Shown: positions 23,191-35,484 of the stretch, piece by piece
Numbering within the stretch: the first letter of the stretch is position 1
Layout: every line of letters starts with the position of its first letter
DNA from: Cryptomeria japonica
Taxonomy: Eukaryota > Streptophyta > Pinopsida > Cupressales > Cupressaceae
DNA length: 64,000 nucleotides
Direction: 5' to 3'
NCBI RefSeq assembly: GCF_030272615.1
Contig: NC_081406.1
Span: 247,869,218-247,933,217, forward strand
The notes under the pieces: generated by a model
The model's input: the letters and a program-made list of their open reading frames with translations, nothing else
Database searches by the model: none
What the model was told of the DNA's origin: nothing
Position numbers and translations under genes: made by a program

Positions 23191-26100
23191 TAGAGTAGAT
23201 GAACTTTGCCCCCAAGCATAGAGGTTTCTATTTGCAAAAAGGTGATATGTAAGATTGTCACGGTATTTAGCACCATCTGAATAAGTGTTCTCGAGCTTTT
23301 CAAAGATAGAGACCCAACCCACACTTAGAACCTTTGAAAAATTCAACTGAACATTTCTAGCAACTAGGAAGCAGACTCAAAAGGGAAGAAGAATCCCAAA
23401 TTGGATCAAGGTACTTAGTTCTTTGATTACCCATGTGTGTGCAAGTGGGTTTATTCTGGCTCATATGATCATTGTAATCTTCAGAATCCAACATGGCTAG
23501 CTACATGAGTTACCTTAACTTCAAAAGCATCTTGGATAGAGCCTCGCTGCCAGCGAGCGTCCATAGCCCCGACGAGGTTATCGCTGTAATCTCACAAATA
23601 TTGCTCCATTGCCAGCCAGGCATCCATAGCCTCGATGGAGTTACTTGCATGTTCCCATAGCCAATCATTTTGATATTGCATTTCATTGCATTTTGCTTTT
23701 CTTGATATTCATTTTCTTGCTCATGCTTTTGATATTTTTTTTTTTTTTTTTTTCTCTTTATTTTTCTTGCATTGGCTTGTAAGTGATGAAACTTACATGG
23801 GTGTGATAATTACAGTGGCATTGAAGCAAGATTTTAGATTTTTCACTAGCCATGTCTTTAATTTAAGAGATCACAATGATTTTTAGAGCAATCGATTAAG
23901 TGTATGAGATATAGTAATCAAAAGATGTCGGTACCAAGATACGATAAGTGGTTCTTTTCTGGATTAAGTGTGTATCCCAACCAAAAGAAAATGTTAAAGA
24001 GGAACAACCTCAGATTCTGAAGCATTTCATGAATAGATATCTAGGAAAAGGACTGAACATGAGATTCGAGCATGGGCAAGTATGTGACAAAATGACACAA
24101 ATGCCTATTTCACAGATGAAAGATTTTATGTGAAGGCTTGAATCAAAGGGATGGAAGGATAGAAAAGAGGTGTTGGATAATAGATAGAATGTTTGAAGAT
24201 TTGTGCAAGGATAGATAGAAATGTTTTCAGGATGAGTTTTGGTACTTGAGAAGTGATGAAGAGATGGAGGAAAATTGAATTTTGGGACAGAAGGACCCAA
24301 AATAGATAGAGGAAATGATAGAAGAATAGTTTTGGAAAGATGTTTAGATAGAGGGTTGAAATAATTTCAAAGAAGTGCTCCTCATTGATCTTTCTTATGG
24401 ATCATTTGAGGTGATGGATTTGTGGATGGAGGGAAGTAAGGACCCAAGATGGATGGAAGGGATGGAGAATTCGATTGTGGAATGAAAGGACCTAAGATAG
24501 ATTTGGAGGATGAAGAGATTCCTTGATCTTGATCTTGACTTGGAGTAGGATCATTTGAGTTTGTGCTTTTCTCTTGATTTTGAATTAGAATAGTGGAGGA
24601 TATGGAAGGCCATCTCAAAAGATGTTTTGTTGGATATGGAAATCTTCTCCACTTTATGATTTTTCCTTGTTTGAACTGACTTTTGAGTTTGATTGTTGGA
24701 TACTTTGCAAGATATTTTAACATTTGTGACAAGAATACATAGCACACATGAAGACAATGATCATCCTAATGCTAAACATGGAGTGTATGTTCTTTTGAGG
24801 ATGTGTTCAAATCCTCGATGTTATCACTGGTTTGATTTACAACAAAAGACACATCAGATAGACTCTTTATTCAAAGGTCATTGACAATATCATAGCCCAC
24901 TAGTCTCGATACTCCGTCAGCTCAAACAGCCTTGTCACCCCCTAGAGGGCGCCCGTTTTTTTGCCTTTTGCCAGAATTTAACTCAAAGTGAATTGCTTCA
25001 CAATTGAGTAGTTATCTTGGGAGATATATGGTGAGTAATCTTGGGGGCGGATTCTTCCCCACCCTTGCACTATGATATTGCCAATGTTTGGCGACTGACT
25101 CAGTTCAAAGTTTCTAATGCTATGGTTTGTAATCAGGCTTCCTGTTCGACCGCCAGTGATAAACTCCCTCAGGAGGCTTCCCAACCTTTAGAACAAAGGC
25201 TTTACGTATCGTAAAGATACTGGGGGAAGGCTAATCGCTGCGCGTAACCGTTGAAAGGGACTTTCGTCACCTTCCACTTTTGATTATAGCGGGTTGGAAT
25301 ACTTGGCTTCAAAGTCGTTCCCCACTTAGGTCGTTCCCTTCACACCGGCCAAAGAATGGCTTTAAGAGTTTTTCAACCCCTCGGGAAGGCAGGCGTGCTA
25401 AAGGATGTAATGCTTGAAGTACAGAAAGCTTAAGAGTGGTTTGGCTTTTTGGTCACCCAGTTATGGGGAGAGCATATATCTTCCACTTTCGAGACAATGC
25501 AATCAAGTTGTTCTTTTTAGCCTTCAAGACAATGATTTGCTAACTTCTATTTGGAGATGTTGCTCCAACAAGCATGATGTTCTTTTTAACCTTTCATAGC
25601 AAAGTGTGTATTTCCAAAACTTTTGTAAAACAAGCCTGGTCAACAAAAGTAAATCGTGATTTTTGGTCAACAAAATTAAAGTCGATAGGGAAAAACTTTC
25701 CCTCTTTGCCTTGCACAAAATGAAGGTGAGGTTTTTTTACTTTGCAAAATTAAGTGAATCCTTTTAAACACCAAAGGATGGTGAGGTTCTTTTTAAAACA
25801 TTTTGCCAAAGTAAAGATTGTTGGTTCTTTTTATAGCTTCCAAAATGAAGTGTTTTTCCTCTAATCTTGCAAGAAAACAAATATGAAATTGTTGTTCTTT
25901 TTACCTTGCAATAAAGAAAAGATGAAGTTTTATTTTAAAACACCAAAAAGGAAGGCATGAAGTTCATTTTATGCATCGAAATGAAATGATGAGGTTTATT
26001 TTAACTTGTGCAAAAAAAATGAGAGAGTTCTTTTTAACCAACTTTTGTTGAAAGAAAGTAAAAAAAAAAAAGACTTAAACCCTCTAAACTAACTCCTTCC

Positions 26101-26317
26101 CCTGCACAAAAAAGATTAGAACCTCCACATAGTCAGTGATCAAATGTTAGTGTGGGCTTACACAAGCCTAAATTTTGATCTTGGTTACAAATTTTACAAT
26201 TCTGATCTTGAAATGCCCTGAAATTTGACTAAGTCTGAAATTTGGAAGATCTTCCAAAAACTAGATTTTGCATTACAACTCCTAGAGGTCTGAAACCCCT
26301 CTCAAACATCCTGAAAG
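23191..26317. other. Element D interior, conserved but non-coding part
   Basis: Contains a poly-T run near 23,727, a duplicated GC-richer motif (GCCAGC(C/G)AG...CATAGCC, 23,540-23,640), and a ~700-bp segment (23,890-24,600) shared with the D-related fragment at 30,740-32,080. A GC-richer stretch lies at 24,930-25,400, and loosely repeated GTTCTTTTTA-containing units at 25,500-26,060. No protein domain recognised. Confidence 0.55.
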
Positions 26318-26395
26318 TATATATGGAATATAACTTAAAGTATAAGAAAGAGAAAAGAGAAGAGGAGAGGAAATAAATGTTATATTCCATATATA
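26318..26395 (-). other. Perfect 17-bp hairpin with purine/pyrimidine loop
   Basis: Arms 26,318-26,334 (TATATATGGAATATAAC) and 26,379-26,395 are exact reverse complements. They enclose a 44-nt loop that is almost pure A/G on the plus strand, hence pyrimidine-rich in the element transcript. It lies just inside the leader array of element D. Confidence 0.75.
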
Positions 26396-26449
26396 TTATG
26401 TCTTCCACAAGCCTAATTCTTGACTCTGTCATAAATTTTTGGCTCTGCC

Positions 26450-27140
26450 AACTCTATGCGCTAAGAAATGATGTCTATGCACTAAGAAAAAGCCCCTACG
26501 CGCTATTATGTGCCCCCAATGCACTAAGCTGTTTTCCTGATGCGCTATTCTGTTTTTCACCCACGTTGATACCTACAGGAAAATATTAGTGTTTTGATGC
26601 GCTAAAAGATTGACTTCACGCGCTGGATGATAGACTCCACGCGCTAAACAGTGGACTAGATGCGCTACTCTATTTTGTTTCCGCGTTGAGGCCTACAGGA
26701 AAAACTTAACGGAGGTCATGCGCTAATGTTTGAACTGCACATGCTAGATGATGGTCTCCATGCACTGAACAGTGGATTGGATGCGCTACTCTATTTACTG
26801 GATGCGCTACTTCTGTGTTTTGTCTGCATCGAGACCTACAGGAAAGTGTTAGATGGAGTCATGCGCTGCAAAAATGTTTCCACGCGCTAGTTTGTAGACC
26901 GCACGCGCTAAACAGGGAGCTGGATGCGCTAGACTGTTGGGTCGATGCGCTACTCTGTGTTATGCCCGCGTCGAGACCTACAGGAAAAATTGTTAAACAA
27001 CATCATGCGCTAAGAAAAGGTCTTCACGCGCTAAAACAGAGAGCCCACACGCTGAACAGTAGGCTAGAAGCGCTAGACTGTTAAGTGGATGGGCTAATGT
27101 ATGTTTTCGACGCGCTGATTCTTGTTTCCCGCGGACCTGC
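26450..27140 (-). repeat. Hierarchical GCGCTA array in the leader of element D
   Basis: About 25 short units centred on (A/C)(T/C)GCGCTA, roughly 17-25 bp apart, are grouped into about five blocks. Each block is bounded by an ACCTACAGGA box (26,571; 26,691; 26,834; 26,976; a diverged one near 27,135), so the block period is about 120-143 bp. In the transcript (minus strand) a block starts TTTCCTGTAGGT and is followed by repeated TAGCGCAT/TAGCGCGTG. The array begins about 45 bp downstream of the primer-site candidate. Function unknown; packaging, dimerisation, splicing or translational control are possibilities. Confidence 0.9.
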
Positions 27141-27183
27141 AAAAGTGATCAATTTAAAATACCGATTTGTTATTTGGGGTCGG

Positions 27184-27201
27184 GCCCCATGGTGGGCACC
27201 A
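27184..27201 (-). other. Primer-binding site candidate of element D
   Basis: On the minus strand TGGTGCCCACCATGGGGC begins 4 nt after the LTR end, the usual place for a tRNA primer site. The matching tRNA was not identified from the sequence alone. Confidence 0.65.
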
Positions 27202-27205
27202 GAAA

Positions 27206-28673
27206 TGTATGCAAGAAAAGTGGTCAAGTAAAACTAAATATGTGAAAATTATGTTATAAACTAGTCCACACACACACACAGGACTTCTTGATGCAAGCTA
27301 TGGAGTAACGTAGTGTTACTCAGCTTCCCAAGGAGGGTCCCATGGTTCTCTATCTCACAATGTCCCTCAAACCAATGTTTTGCTCTCAGATTACTGAGCA
27401 AAATGGTTTAGGGATGGCAAATATGAGAACGAGAGATGCTTTTAATTGATTTTAGTATGAGATGTGGTGTAAGCTATGTATGATGCTTAAAATGCAATAA
27501 ACTAACTATAAGATGACAAGGTTAGTAAATAAACTATCCTAGCATACTATATTTAGTCTATGATTGAACTAAAATGATAAAGAAATTATTCTAAAAATGC
27601 ATATTAGTCTAATTTATGATCTAAAAGAGGCTAAATGATGAGCATATATGGAATGAAAGCTTGAAAGAATTTGAGCATAAGTGTGATGCTTCAAATTTGA
27701 AAGATGATTGTTTAGAATGGAGGATTGAGAGCTCTATTTATAGCACAAACAGGGCAATGGATGGTCAGGATTGAAAGGTTTAATCAAGGGCCAAGTTTGA
27801 AAGTTGAGGATCCATGTGCACAATTGGCACCAATGACATGGTGACAAATGTCCACATAGGATTGGGTTGAAAGAAGAGGTTGGAGGCATTAAAGGCCTGA
27901 GAAGACCTCATGGTTATCTAAAGGCTAAGGGTCAAGTCTAAATTAGGATTACCCACTGGATTAAGAGTTAATCCAAGGATAAACCTTTGTGCAAATGATT
28001 AAGAGATAATCATGGTCAAAGCATTAATGGCCTAATGAGACCCTTGGGTTGGATAGAGGTTGAGTCAAAACAAATGTTTTAACCATGTGGGAAGGTTTGA
28101 ATTAACCATTAATGGTTATTGGAGACTTTAGGGATTAAGTGGTTGAAGGTTGGAAGCCTTTAATGGTTTTCAAAGACTTTAAGGGTTTTAGTGGTTGAAG
28201 GTTGAAAACCTTCAATGGTTATCAAAGACTTTAAGCCATTTGAGAAGTGACTTCCCTTTACTTAGGGATGTGACAAAATTTAGGGGAGGGTTAGGTTAAT
28301 TAGAAGCGATTAGAAGATTCTAGAAGGGTTTAGAAAGGGTTTTGGGATTTTGCAAGTGGATGGAGAGATAATAGGATTTAATTGAATTAAATGATTTTCA
28401 TTCAATTTGGTTGTAATTAAATAAATTTGATTTATTCAATTTGGGATAACTATTTAATTAAATTTGGATTTAATTAAAAGTGGATAGGGGGGAGTTAATT
28501 GAATAAAATGATTTATTCATTAAATGGATATAGTGAATTTTATTTAAATAAATTGAGTAATTTATTTAATTAAATAGAGGAATGTGGATAGTTTAATTAA
28601 ATTGGATTTAATTAAATAGAGAAATGAACATAAAATATTCATTTAGGAATATGGTCATTTTTATACGTCTACA
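27206..28673 (-). repeat. 5' LTR of element D with promoter
   Basis: 1,468-bp partner of 18,239-19,706. On the minus strand the TATA box TATAAATAG (27,734-27,742) would drive the genomic transcript towards lower coordinates. It ends ACA next to the CCATT target duplication. Confidence 0.92.
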
Positions 28674-29257
28674 CCATTTAATTCAAAAGAAGTTAGTTTA
28701 CCAATGACAGAGTCAAGAGTTACCTTTGTTTTATCAATAGACTTGAGTTCTTGAATGATTGTAACTTGGATAGCATAGACCGATAGAAGGGTTCTCAACA
28801 CCTTGCTCACCACTGTGGTATCCTCCATTGTACCACTAGCACTTTTGATCTCACCAACTGTCCCCTTAATCCTATAACCATATTGTTGAATGCTCTCACC
28901 TTCAACCATCTTCATATCATCCAATTTACCTCTCAGACTCTCCTCTTTGGAAATCTTCACATGCTCATCACCACTCTAGATATTCTCAAGTTTATTCCAC
29001 ACTTCATAAGCAGTCTCCAATCCATGGACATCAACATGCTCTAAATTGAACAAGGAACTGATAATGTCCTCCAATGCTTGATTATTTTCCCATTTCTCCT
29101 TCTTTTGATCATCTAACAAAGTCCCAATAGGCAAGTTATATTTAGTAACCACATGTTCCCAATATTGGCTTCCTATAATCTTGATATAGATCTTCATCCT
29201 ATCACTCCAGATCCTATAGTTTTCGCTATTGAACTTTGGACCTTCTTTATTCATCAT
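28674..29257 (-). pseudogene. Copia A' Gag N-terminal part
   Basis: Starts at the ATG at 29,257 (MMNKEGPKFNSENYRIW), clearly homologous to Gag of element A at 4,897. One stop lies near 28,975 and otherwise the frame is open to the D insertion at 28,673. It includes the YGYRIK and LKSIDKTKVTLDS regions. This copy is less decayed than A and retains Tyr, Gln and Trp codons where A has TAG. Confidence 0.9.
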
Positions 29258-29313
29258 GTTCTCCTACATCCTTACCTCAAGTTGTTAGGCATAAACACAA
29301 GAGGACCTGAAAT

Positions 29314-29325
29314 GCTCTGATACCA
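29314..29325 (-). other. Primer-binding site of Copia A'
   Basis: GCTCTGATACCA, the complement of TGGTATCAGAGC, two bases inside the right LTR. Same primer type as elements A and C. Confidence 0.9.
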
Positions 29326-29327
29326 AT

Positions 29328-30731
29328 TGATGATATCATGAATCAATACGGATCCGGCCAACTACTAAGAGGGGGGGTGAACCAATAGATAGAAAACAAG
29401 TTAAACTTTCACCAAACTTAATCCCAACTTATTAACAAACTTGCAAAACTAACTGGTTATAAATATTGTATCAAAACTGATACTACACTATCAAGTTTAC
29501 TTGTTGACTAGAATACCAATATAATAGTATAACAGATCCAAAAATCTTATACCATTTAATCAAATCTTCAACCACATTACTTAACATAAGTAATACCTCA
29601 TTTCAGATCACTTGTAGTCATCTAAACATATCTAAGTGTATTTATTAGTTAAACATATTAACCATATCAAAAACATACACAAAATCATTCACCCCTTGAC
29701 ACAATGATTTTTGATGTGGAAACCCAAATGAGAAAAAATACGGTGGGGATGAATACCCACAAGTATTCTGAACTCTTATAAAGTTCTCTCTATTAGGAGC
29801 CAAGCCTTGTTAGAATCTTTACAATTAATGTCATGTTAAGAACAAATCTGGTTAAGGACCACCCCGTTAAGGGATTGACTACAATACCCTATTAAAGGAA
29901 ATACCCTGCTAGGAGTAACCTCGATAGAGGATTTCAAATCCAAACTAATGGATCACTTGGTTAGAGGATTTAGAAAGCACTAAGCCTATTAAAACTTACT
30001 TGGTTAAGGGATTTAACTGTTGTAATTGATAGAGAACAACAGGGTTTTTGCTGATTTGGTAATAGCACTACCTTCTTGGTTAGATCCTATTAAGCTCCTA
30101 TCTGCCTTCAAAACATTCTATAGATACTCCTTCTGGTTCGGCAACAATCTCACTACCACACTTAACAAAATTTCCAACACTATTACAAAACAACTCATCG
30201 ACCTTATAAACAAATACAATAGGCCGGTAACACAACACAAAACCTAAGATCTCATAGAGATTACAAACAAATCGATTCAATCATGATCGTTGGATTACAT
30301 AGAAATCAACTGCACATTGTTCAAGACAAATTTGACCATTCTTGGATCACTACTCATCGAATCCTGTAACTCATCACACGGTTTCACTTCATGATATGCA
30401 TAGCTCATTCCCAAGATAAAATAGTTATCTCTACACGCCAAAACCACTTTGAAACTCATCACGTGCATCAGGCATACGTGGCATAATCATCTCTGATCAT
30501 CATTTAATCATAGATCAACACAAATGAAAACAAGCGATTCACCAAGCTCCATTGGTTAAGGTTTGTCATATCAATAGGTTAGGGTTACCAGTTGATCTCT
30601 CTACTTCAAATAACAATACCGGTTTCCATCACTGCTCAACTATTGGTTGTATTACTTCACCAATGCCCATTGCAATTGACATAAATGACAACAATATAGC
30701 TCATCAATGCAATATTCATGCAATTCCAACA
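29328..30731 (-). repeat. 5' LTR of Copia A'
   Basis: 1,404 bp from TGATGATATC to CCAACA. It is a reverse-complement relative of the A LTR, sharing the GTGGAAACCCAAATG, GGTGGGGATG and TACCCACAAGTATTC blocks. The U5 hairpin is present but its stem carries a mismatch. The next bases are TAAAC; a target duplication cannot be tested because the other end of A' is missing. Confidence 0.85.
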
Positions 30732-32640
30732 TAAACCACAATAATTTAGGGCAAATGATTAAGTATATGAAATATAGTAATCAAAATATGTCAGTATCAA
30801 GATACAACAAGTGATTCTCTTTCTGAATCGAGCATGCATCTCAACCAAAATATAATGTTAAAGAGGAACAACCTTAGATTTTGAAGTATTTCATGAAGAG
30901 ATATATAGGAAATGGATTGAACTAAGATTGAGCATGGATGAGCGTGTGACAGAATGACACAAACATGTATTTCATAGACGAAGGACTTATGCAAAGGATA
31001 GAATAGGAGGGATGGAAAATAGGTATTGGATAATAGATAGAATGTTGGAATATTTGCAATTGGTTGTATAGAAATGTCTTCAAGATCAATGTTGGCACAC
31101 ACCCTAAGCGGGGGTGGAGTGATGGAAGAAAAGTGGATTTTGGATTTTGAGTTTTTGGAGTAGATACAAAATTCGGGAAATAAGGACCCAAAATGGGCAA
31201 AGGAAATGATGAAATAATAGATTTGGAAGATGGGAGATGTGTAGATGCACAATTGTGGGAAGCTTTTGGAATAGAAATTCTAGATGCCAATTTTGATTTA
31301 TCTTTGGGATGCAATGCTTTTATGGGAATCCACATTGATTTTGAATTTTTTTTTCTTGCTGGTTTTTTGGAACACATTGCCTCTATGAGCAATTTAGAAG
31401 CCCACATAGTTATTTATTATTATTTTTTCTTAATGGGCCTTCGTGGCCTTTTGGAAATTGATTTTTTCTTTTGGATTAGATTTTTATTTGATTTGACACA
31501 TCTTTTAGATGGGACATGTTGATCTTTTGATGGACATGGATTTTTTGACTTACTAATTTTATGTTTGGTATCCAAATTGATTCCTATGGTAATGGGATTC
31601 ATGGATGGATAGGAATGATATGGAGATAGTTTGGATGGGTTGATGTAGGTAGGTGATTGGAAGGTGCTCAGATTTTCATTTCTTTGTTGATCTTGATTTA
31701 TGACAGGGTAATTGGATTGTGAGATAGGGGTCATATGGATTGATGATGGAGGGGCATAGGGTCCTAATATGGATGGAAGGGAGGAAGACTTAAATCTTGG
31801 AATAAAAGGACCCAAAATGGATTTGGATTATGAGGGGGTATGTTTATGTTGGGATTTGGAAGAGGAAGGAATGTGGAACTTATAAGGGATACTTTGATCT
31901 TGACTTCAAAGAGGATCATCGAAGTTTGTGTTTCTCTCTTGATTTTGAATTGGATCATTAGATGTGATAGAAGGGATATCAGGATCTTTCTTAGGAAGTG
32001 GATATTGAATGGGATTAGGAAAGACACTTTTCTTTTGAGATGGAAGGGGATTAACATGGATGGAATATAAAAAATATTTGGGGATCATCATAAGACTTTT
32101 GATAGGTGGGATCTTGATAAAAAAAATGGATTTAAATATAAAAGAGTTTGTTCTTGATCTTGATTTATTTAAGGACTTATTTTTTCTGACATTGAATCAT
32201 CCTCTTGACATGAAATAGGAGCAGATATGTATGGGGGATTCTTGGAAAGATGCATTATTTTGGCATGATGAGAAAGGATTTTGAATAGGGCTCCCTAAAG
32301 TGGGTTTTCTTTAAAAAGGAGCATATGTTGGCATTGGATCTAGGATTTATAAATTATGAAAGGGATTTGTATTAAGAAATAGATTACATTGGATTTTGGA
32401 CATAGTTTTGATCACAAAGATCTAAATAAGAAAGTGTGATGTTTGAGTTTGACCAGCATTTGGATTATGACGATTTTGTTTGCAATTTGTTGTTGACCAA
32501 GTTTATTGTTTTCATGACCTTGTTTGAGCATAAAAATTTGTTCTTTTCTAAGAGTTTTGGAAAGAAAAAAATATAGATTGCAAAGATAGTATGGCCAAAT
32601 GAATTCATTTTTAACAAATTCTGACAAGAAGAGTTATGTG
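30732..32640 (-). mobile_element. Interior fragment of a D-related non-coding LTR element
   Basis: Shares an ordered run of blocks with 23,890-24,720 of element D: the GATTAAGTATATGAAATATAG-like start, GTTAAAGAGGAACAACCT, CATTTCATGAA, and later CTTGATCTTGACTT and TCTCTTGATTTTGAATT. It is strongly diverged and lacks LTRs. It was the host of the A' insertion. Frames on the minus strand are Ser/Pro/Lys-rich low-complexity and not convincing genes. Confidence 0.7.
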
Positions 32641-34079
32641 TGAAAGGTCCTAGATTAGCTCGAGATTTGATTGACTCTTACTTGTCCAAAAGATGAATGA
32701 TTTGAAGATTTATTGAAAACAATTGCAAGCCTAGTTTGGAAAGTGGAAACCATCTAATGGATCCTTTATAATAAAATACCACAATCCAGACATATAGATA
32801 GAGATTATCGTAGTGCTGCCTCCCCCACCATGGTACTCACTTCTGAAGCATATCAAATTCTCTTACACTAAAGATTAAAAAATTGTATAACAAGGGAATT
32901 CCTATCTCATCTTGAAGGTTACATGAGACATATCTACGGGGTACGATCTGCACACCCTGAACCATTAAATGTAAGGATTTTTGGCTACTAATTGGTTTGT
33001 AGTATTGTTCAAAGGGATCCCAGTCCAACGATGGATTCTTGAAGTATGCTACTTAAGGATTTAATTGAGATTATCAGTACAAATAAGGCCTCCACATATG
33101 CTAAATTCACTCAACACTCCAACCACCAGACTAGTGTATTTATATAGAAACTTGAAAAGACCCACTCGTGATTATGTTGGGAGAGACAATATCCCCAACG
33201 TATCTCAATTTGAAATACCCTTGTGAGGTGATTAAATCCCCAATAAAAGATATCCTTCTACTACAAAATAAAACACAAGCATCGTTTTCACCTTTCCCTC
33301 TCTCCTAAGACCTCGAAAGTAGGTGGAAAGGTACTCAATGAAATAATAGGTCCACCCTATAGATTGAGAAAGTGGTCAAGAGATGACAAATAAAAGTTAT
33401 TTTATTTTAAAGATATCAATCTGTGGGCTAATCTAATTAGAAGGCAGATCCATGTCCATTCATTAAAACCAACTTGAAGTTTGAGTTACCATGGCACATT
33501 CAGATGTCCATTTTATATAGCACGTAATTGAAACGTGAAATTGCACCCACATGTCCATTTTATAGCACCAAATTGAAATGTGAAATTGTTAAAAGGAAAG
33601 AAAACACATCCTGCAAGAAAATGAGTATGAAAATCACAGGCCCTACGAGATGTTGGTCTTACGTTTTAGTGGTTCCTATGCTCACAGAGAAGTCCATGCC
33701 AAAGAATGTCCTCGAAGGGGGACAAAACAATCTAATGTGGGTCTTCAAGGGGAGGAATCTTAGGCTCAGAATGATAATGGGATTTCTTTTAGTGGATCTC
33801 ATTGTAGGAGGGCTCTAGTGGATGTTGGAGGTGTGGGGGAAAATAACCCCTATTTTGATGTCAAGCTCCATCTCACCTGCCTTTTTTTCTTTTATGGGTT
33901 TTGGATTTTGGCTCTAGGCTCTATCCCTCATAATCTGCTGGTGAAAATATTTTCAATTATGCTCTTTGTGTCAACTTGGAATTTTACTTCAGAATATACC
34001 AGCAACTTGTTAATTTTCAACAATATTGATAATGAAAGCTACAAGAAAACTCCAAATATCAACTAATGAAACAATGTAA
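32641..34079. other. Unassigned DNA
   Basis: No domain, LTR terminus or RNA gene found. A duplicated CCATTTTATA-like segment near 33,505-33,560 and two plus-strand frames (96 and 82 codons, 33,528-34,066) are visible. Neither frame matches anything I recognise. Confidence 0.35.
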
Positions 34080-35106
34080 AGGAACAAAACATGAAAACAT
34101 GAAAAATAATACCTTTACCCTTTGGTCTCATTGTGTCCTATCCCCATTGTTCTTGGTTGTAGAAAATTTCTCTCAGACATGCACTGTGTAGCTTCCAAGA
34201 TGGCAAGTGTGGAATGGATAGATAACTAATAGTTGGATATGATTATGCTATGATGAAAGATAATAACATGATAATGTGAAAAGACTTCTAAAATTATGAG
34301 ATACTCAAAATACTAAAAATCATGGATGCAAGATATCTATTAGATAACTATTAGCTCCAAAATGCTTAGGAAACACCCTCTTTATATATTTTCATGAGCG
34401 AAAATCCCATGTGACAGAGATCAACAGTTAAGATTGAATCATGTAGATTGGATGGTTATGAAAATATTGGTTGGAATGTGAGAGATAAAAGTAGAAAATA
34501 TTCCTCCTACACCTGTCGGATAGAGGAAAAGGTGGAAAGAGAAGCCAAGTGTCAAAAGGCTCATCTTGACTAGATTTGAAGACTTGAGCGAATATAGGAT
34601 GGTTGGAGAAGATTTAGGGATATAAGGACAAGTGGACTTAACTCCCTCCAAAGATGTAGGAAGGTTGGAGAAAATATAGGATTCGTTGAGAAATGTGCGT
34701 ATGTACACATTCTTTTATTTATGAATTGGAAGTTGAAGATAAGTGATCAATTAATATTTAAAAATATTAATATCTTTAGCCACATAACTGATGATTTGGC
34801 AAAAGAGGAAGTGATGTGGAGATGAAATGAGTTGGATTTGGAGATTAAATAATTAGGAAATTATTTAATTGATGAGACTATAGATTAATTGGATAGGGGA
34901 TGATTAAGTATAAGATAATTGGTTTAGAAGAAAGGGTTAATGAATTAATTAATAAAATGTTTCAATTTAATTACTGAAAAGAAGAATAAGCATTAAAGTG
35001 AATTAAGTAAATTAATCTTTTCAAATTAATTATTTAATAGAAGAATATACATTAAATAAATAATAAATATTTATTTAATTATTCATAGCCAATTTTGAGT
35101 GTATAC
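34080..35106 (-). repeat. LTR (3' end of a D-like element), left border uncertain
   Basis: Ends GAGTGTATACA and is followed at 35,107 by TTTTGGCCCTCTTTGAAA, the same polypurine arrangement as element D. A minus-strand TATATAAAG box lies near 34,380. The left border is not defined, so the start is approximate. Confidence 0.5.
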
Positions 35107-35484
35107 ATTTTGGCCCTCTTTGAAATATTGTTGGAACTACATTGTTTCAAAGAAAATCAAGTCTTGATATTGCCCCTGTCGGTGATGAAATGGCGATTGC
35201 GTGCCGCCTTGGGAGATTGATTATGAAATATTGAACTGTTTTGGGTTGAGCGATTAATCTTACGATAAAATTATGAAAAGATTTGGTTAAAAATCCTTGC
35301 AAATAAAATTTATTCTAAAAATAAATAAATTTACCACTCTCTTCTTTTTATAAAAAATTAATTTCCCTTCCAATAAATCAAAAAGGTATTTATATAATTC
35401 ACCTTGGGCCCATTTTGACTTCATTTTCCATTTGTCTTTTGGAGAGGTTTGAGGAGAGTTGACTTGGAGTGCTGAGCTTGCAGG
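35107..35484. other. Interior remnant beside the LTR
   Basis: Begins with the polypurine complement and contains TATTGCCCCTGTCGG and a GGGAGATTGA stretch in the style of element D interior. Non-coding. Confidence 0.4.

Larger units (their letters stand above)
18239..28673 (-). mobile_element. Element D, large non-coding LTR retrotransposon
   Basis: 10,435 bp with two 1,468-bp LTRs, TG...CA termini and a 5-bp target duplication CCATT (18,234-18,238 and 28,674-28,678). Removing it restores the Gag reading of A' (TTTGAATTAAATGGTTATGA as in element A at 5,467), which proves the insertion site. Orientation is minus: a polypurine tract lies beside the left LTR and a primer-site candidate beside the right LTR. 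The 7.5-kb interior has no Gag or Pol domain and is full of short tandem arrays, so it fits the large retrotransposon derivative class. A fragment of a related element lies at 30,732-32,640. Confidence 0.93.

Noticed and set aside
20218-23346. Ser/Ile/His-rich and Lys/Asn/Gln-rich minus-strand frames in element D
   Set aside because: They coincide with short tandem arrays and show no Gag or Pol feature.
26450-27140. CRISPR-like array of repeats and spacers
   Set aside because: Repeats are too short and variable, spacers irregular, there are no cas genes, and it lies inside a plant LTR element.
10621-30731. One LTR element spanning both outer LTRs
   Set aside because: The left LTR is B/C-type and the right LTR is A-type; PBS, coding content and the junction at about 16,060 show two different elements.
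33528-34066. Adjacent plus-strand frames of 96 and 82 codons
   Set aside because: No recognisable domain, and the second has a hydrophobic stretch that AT-rich sequence easily gives; listed only as unassigned DNA.
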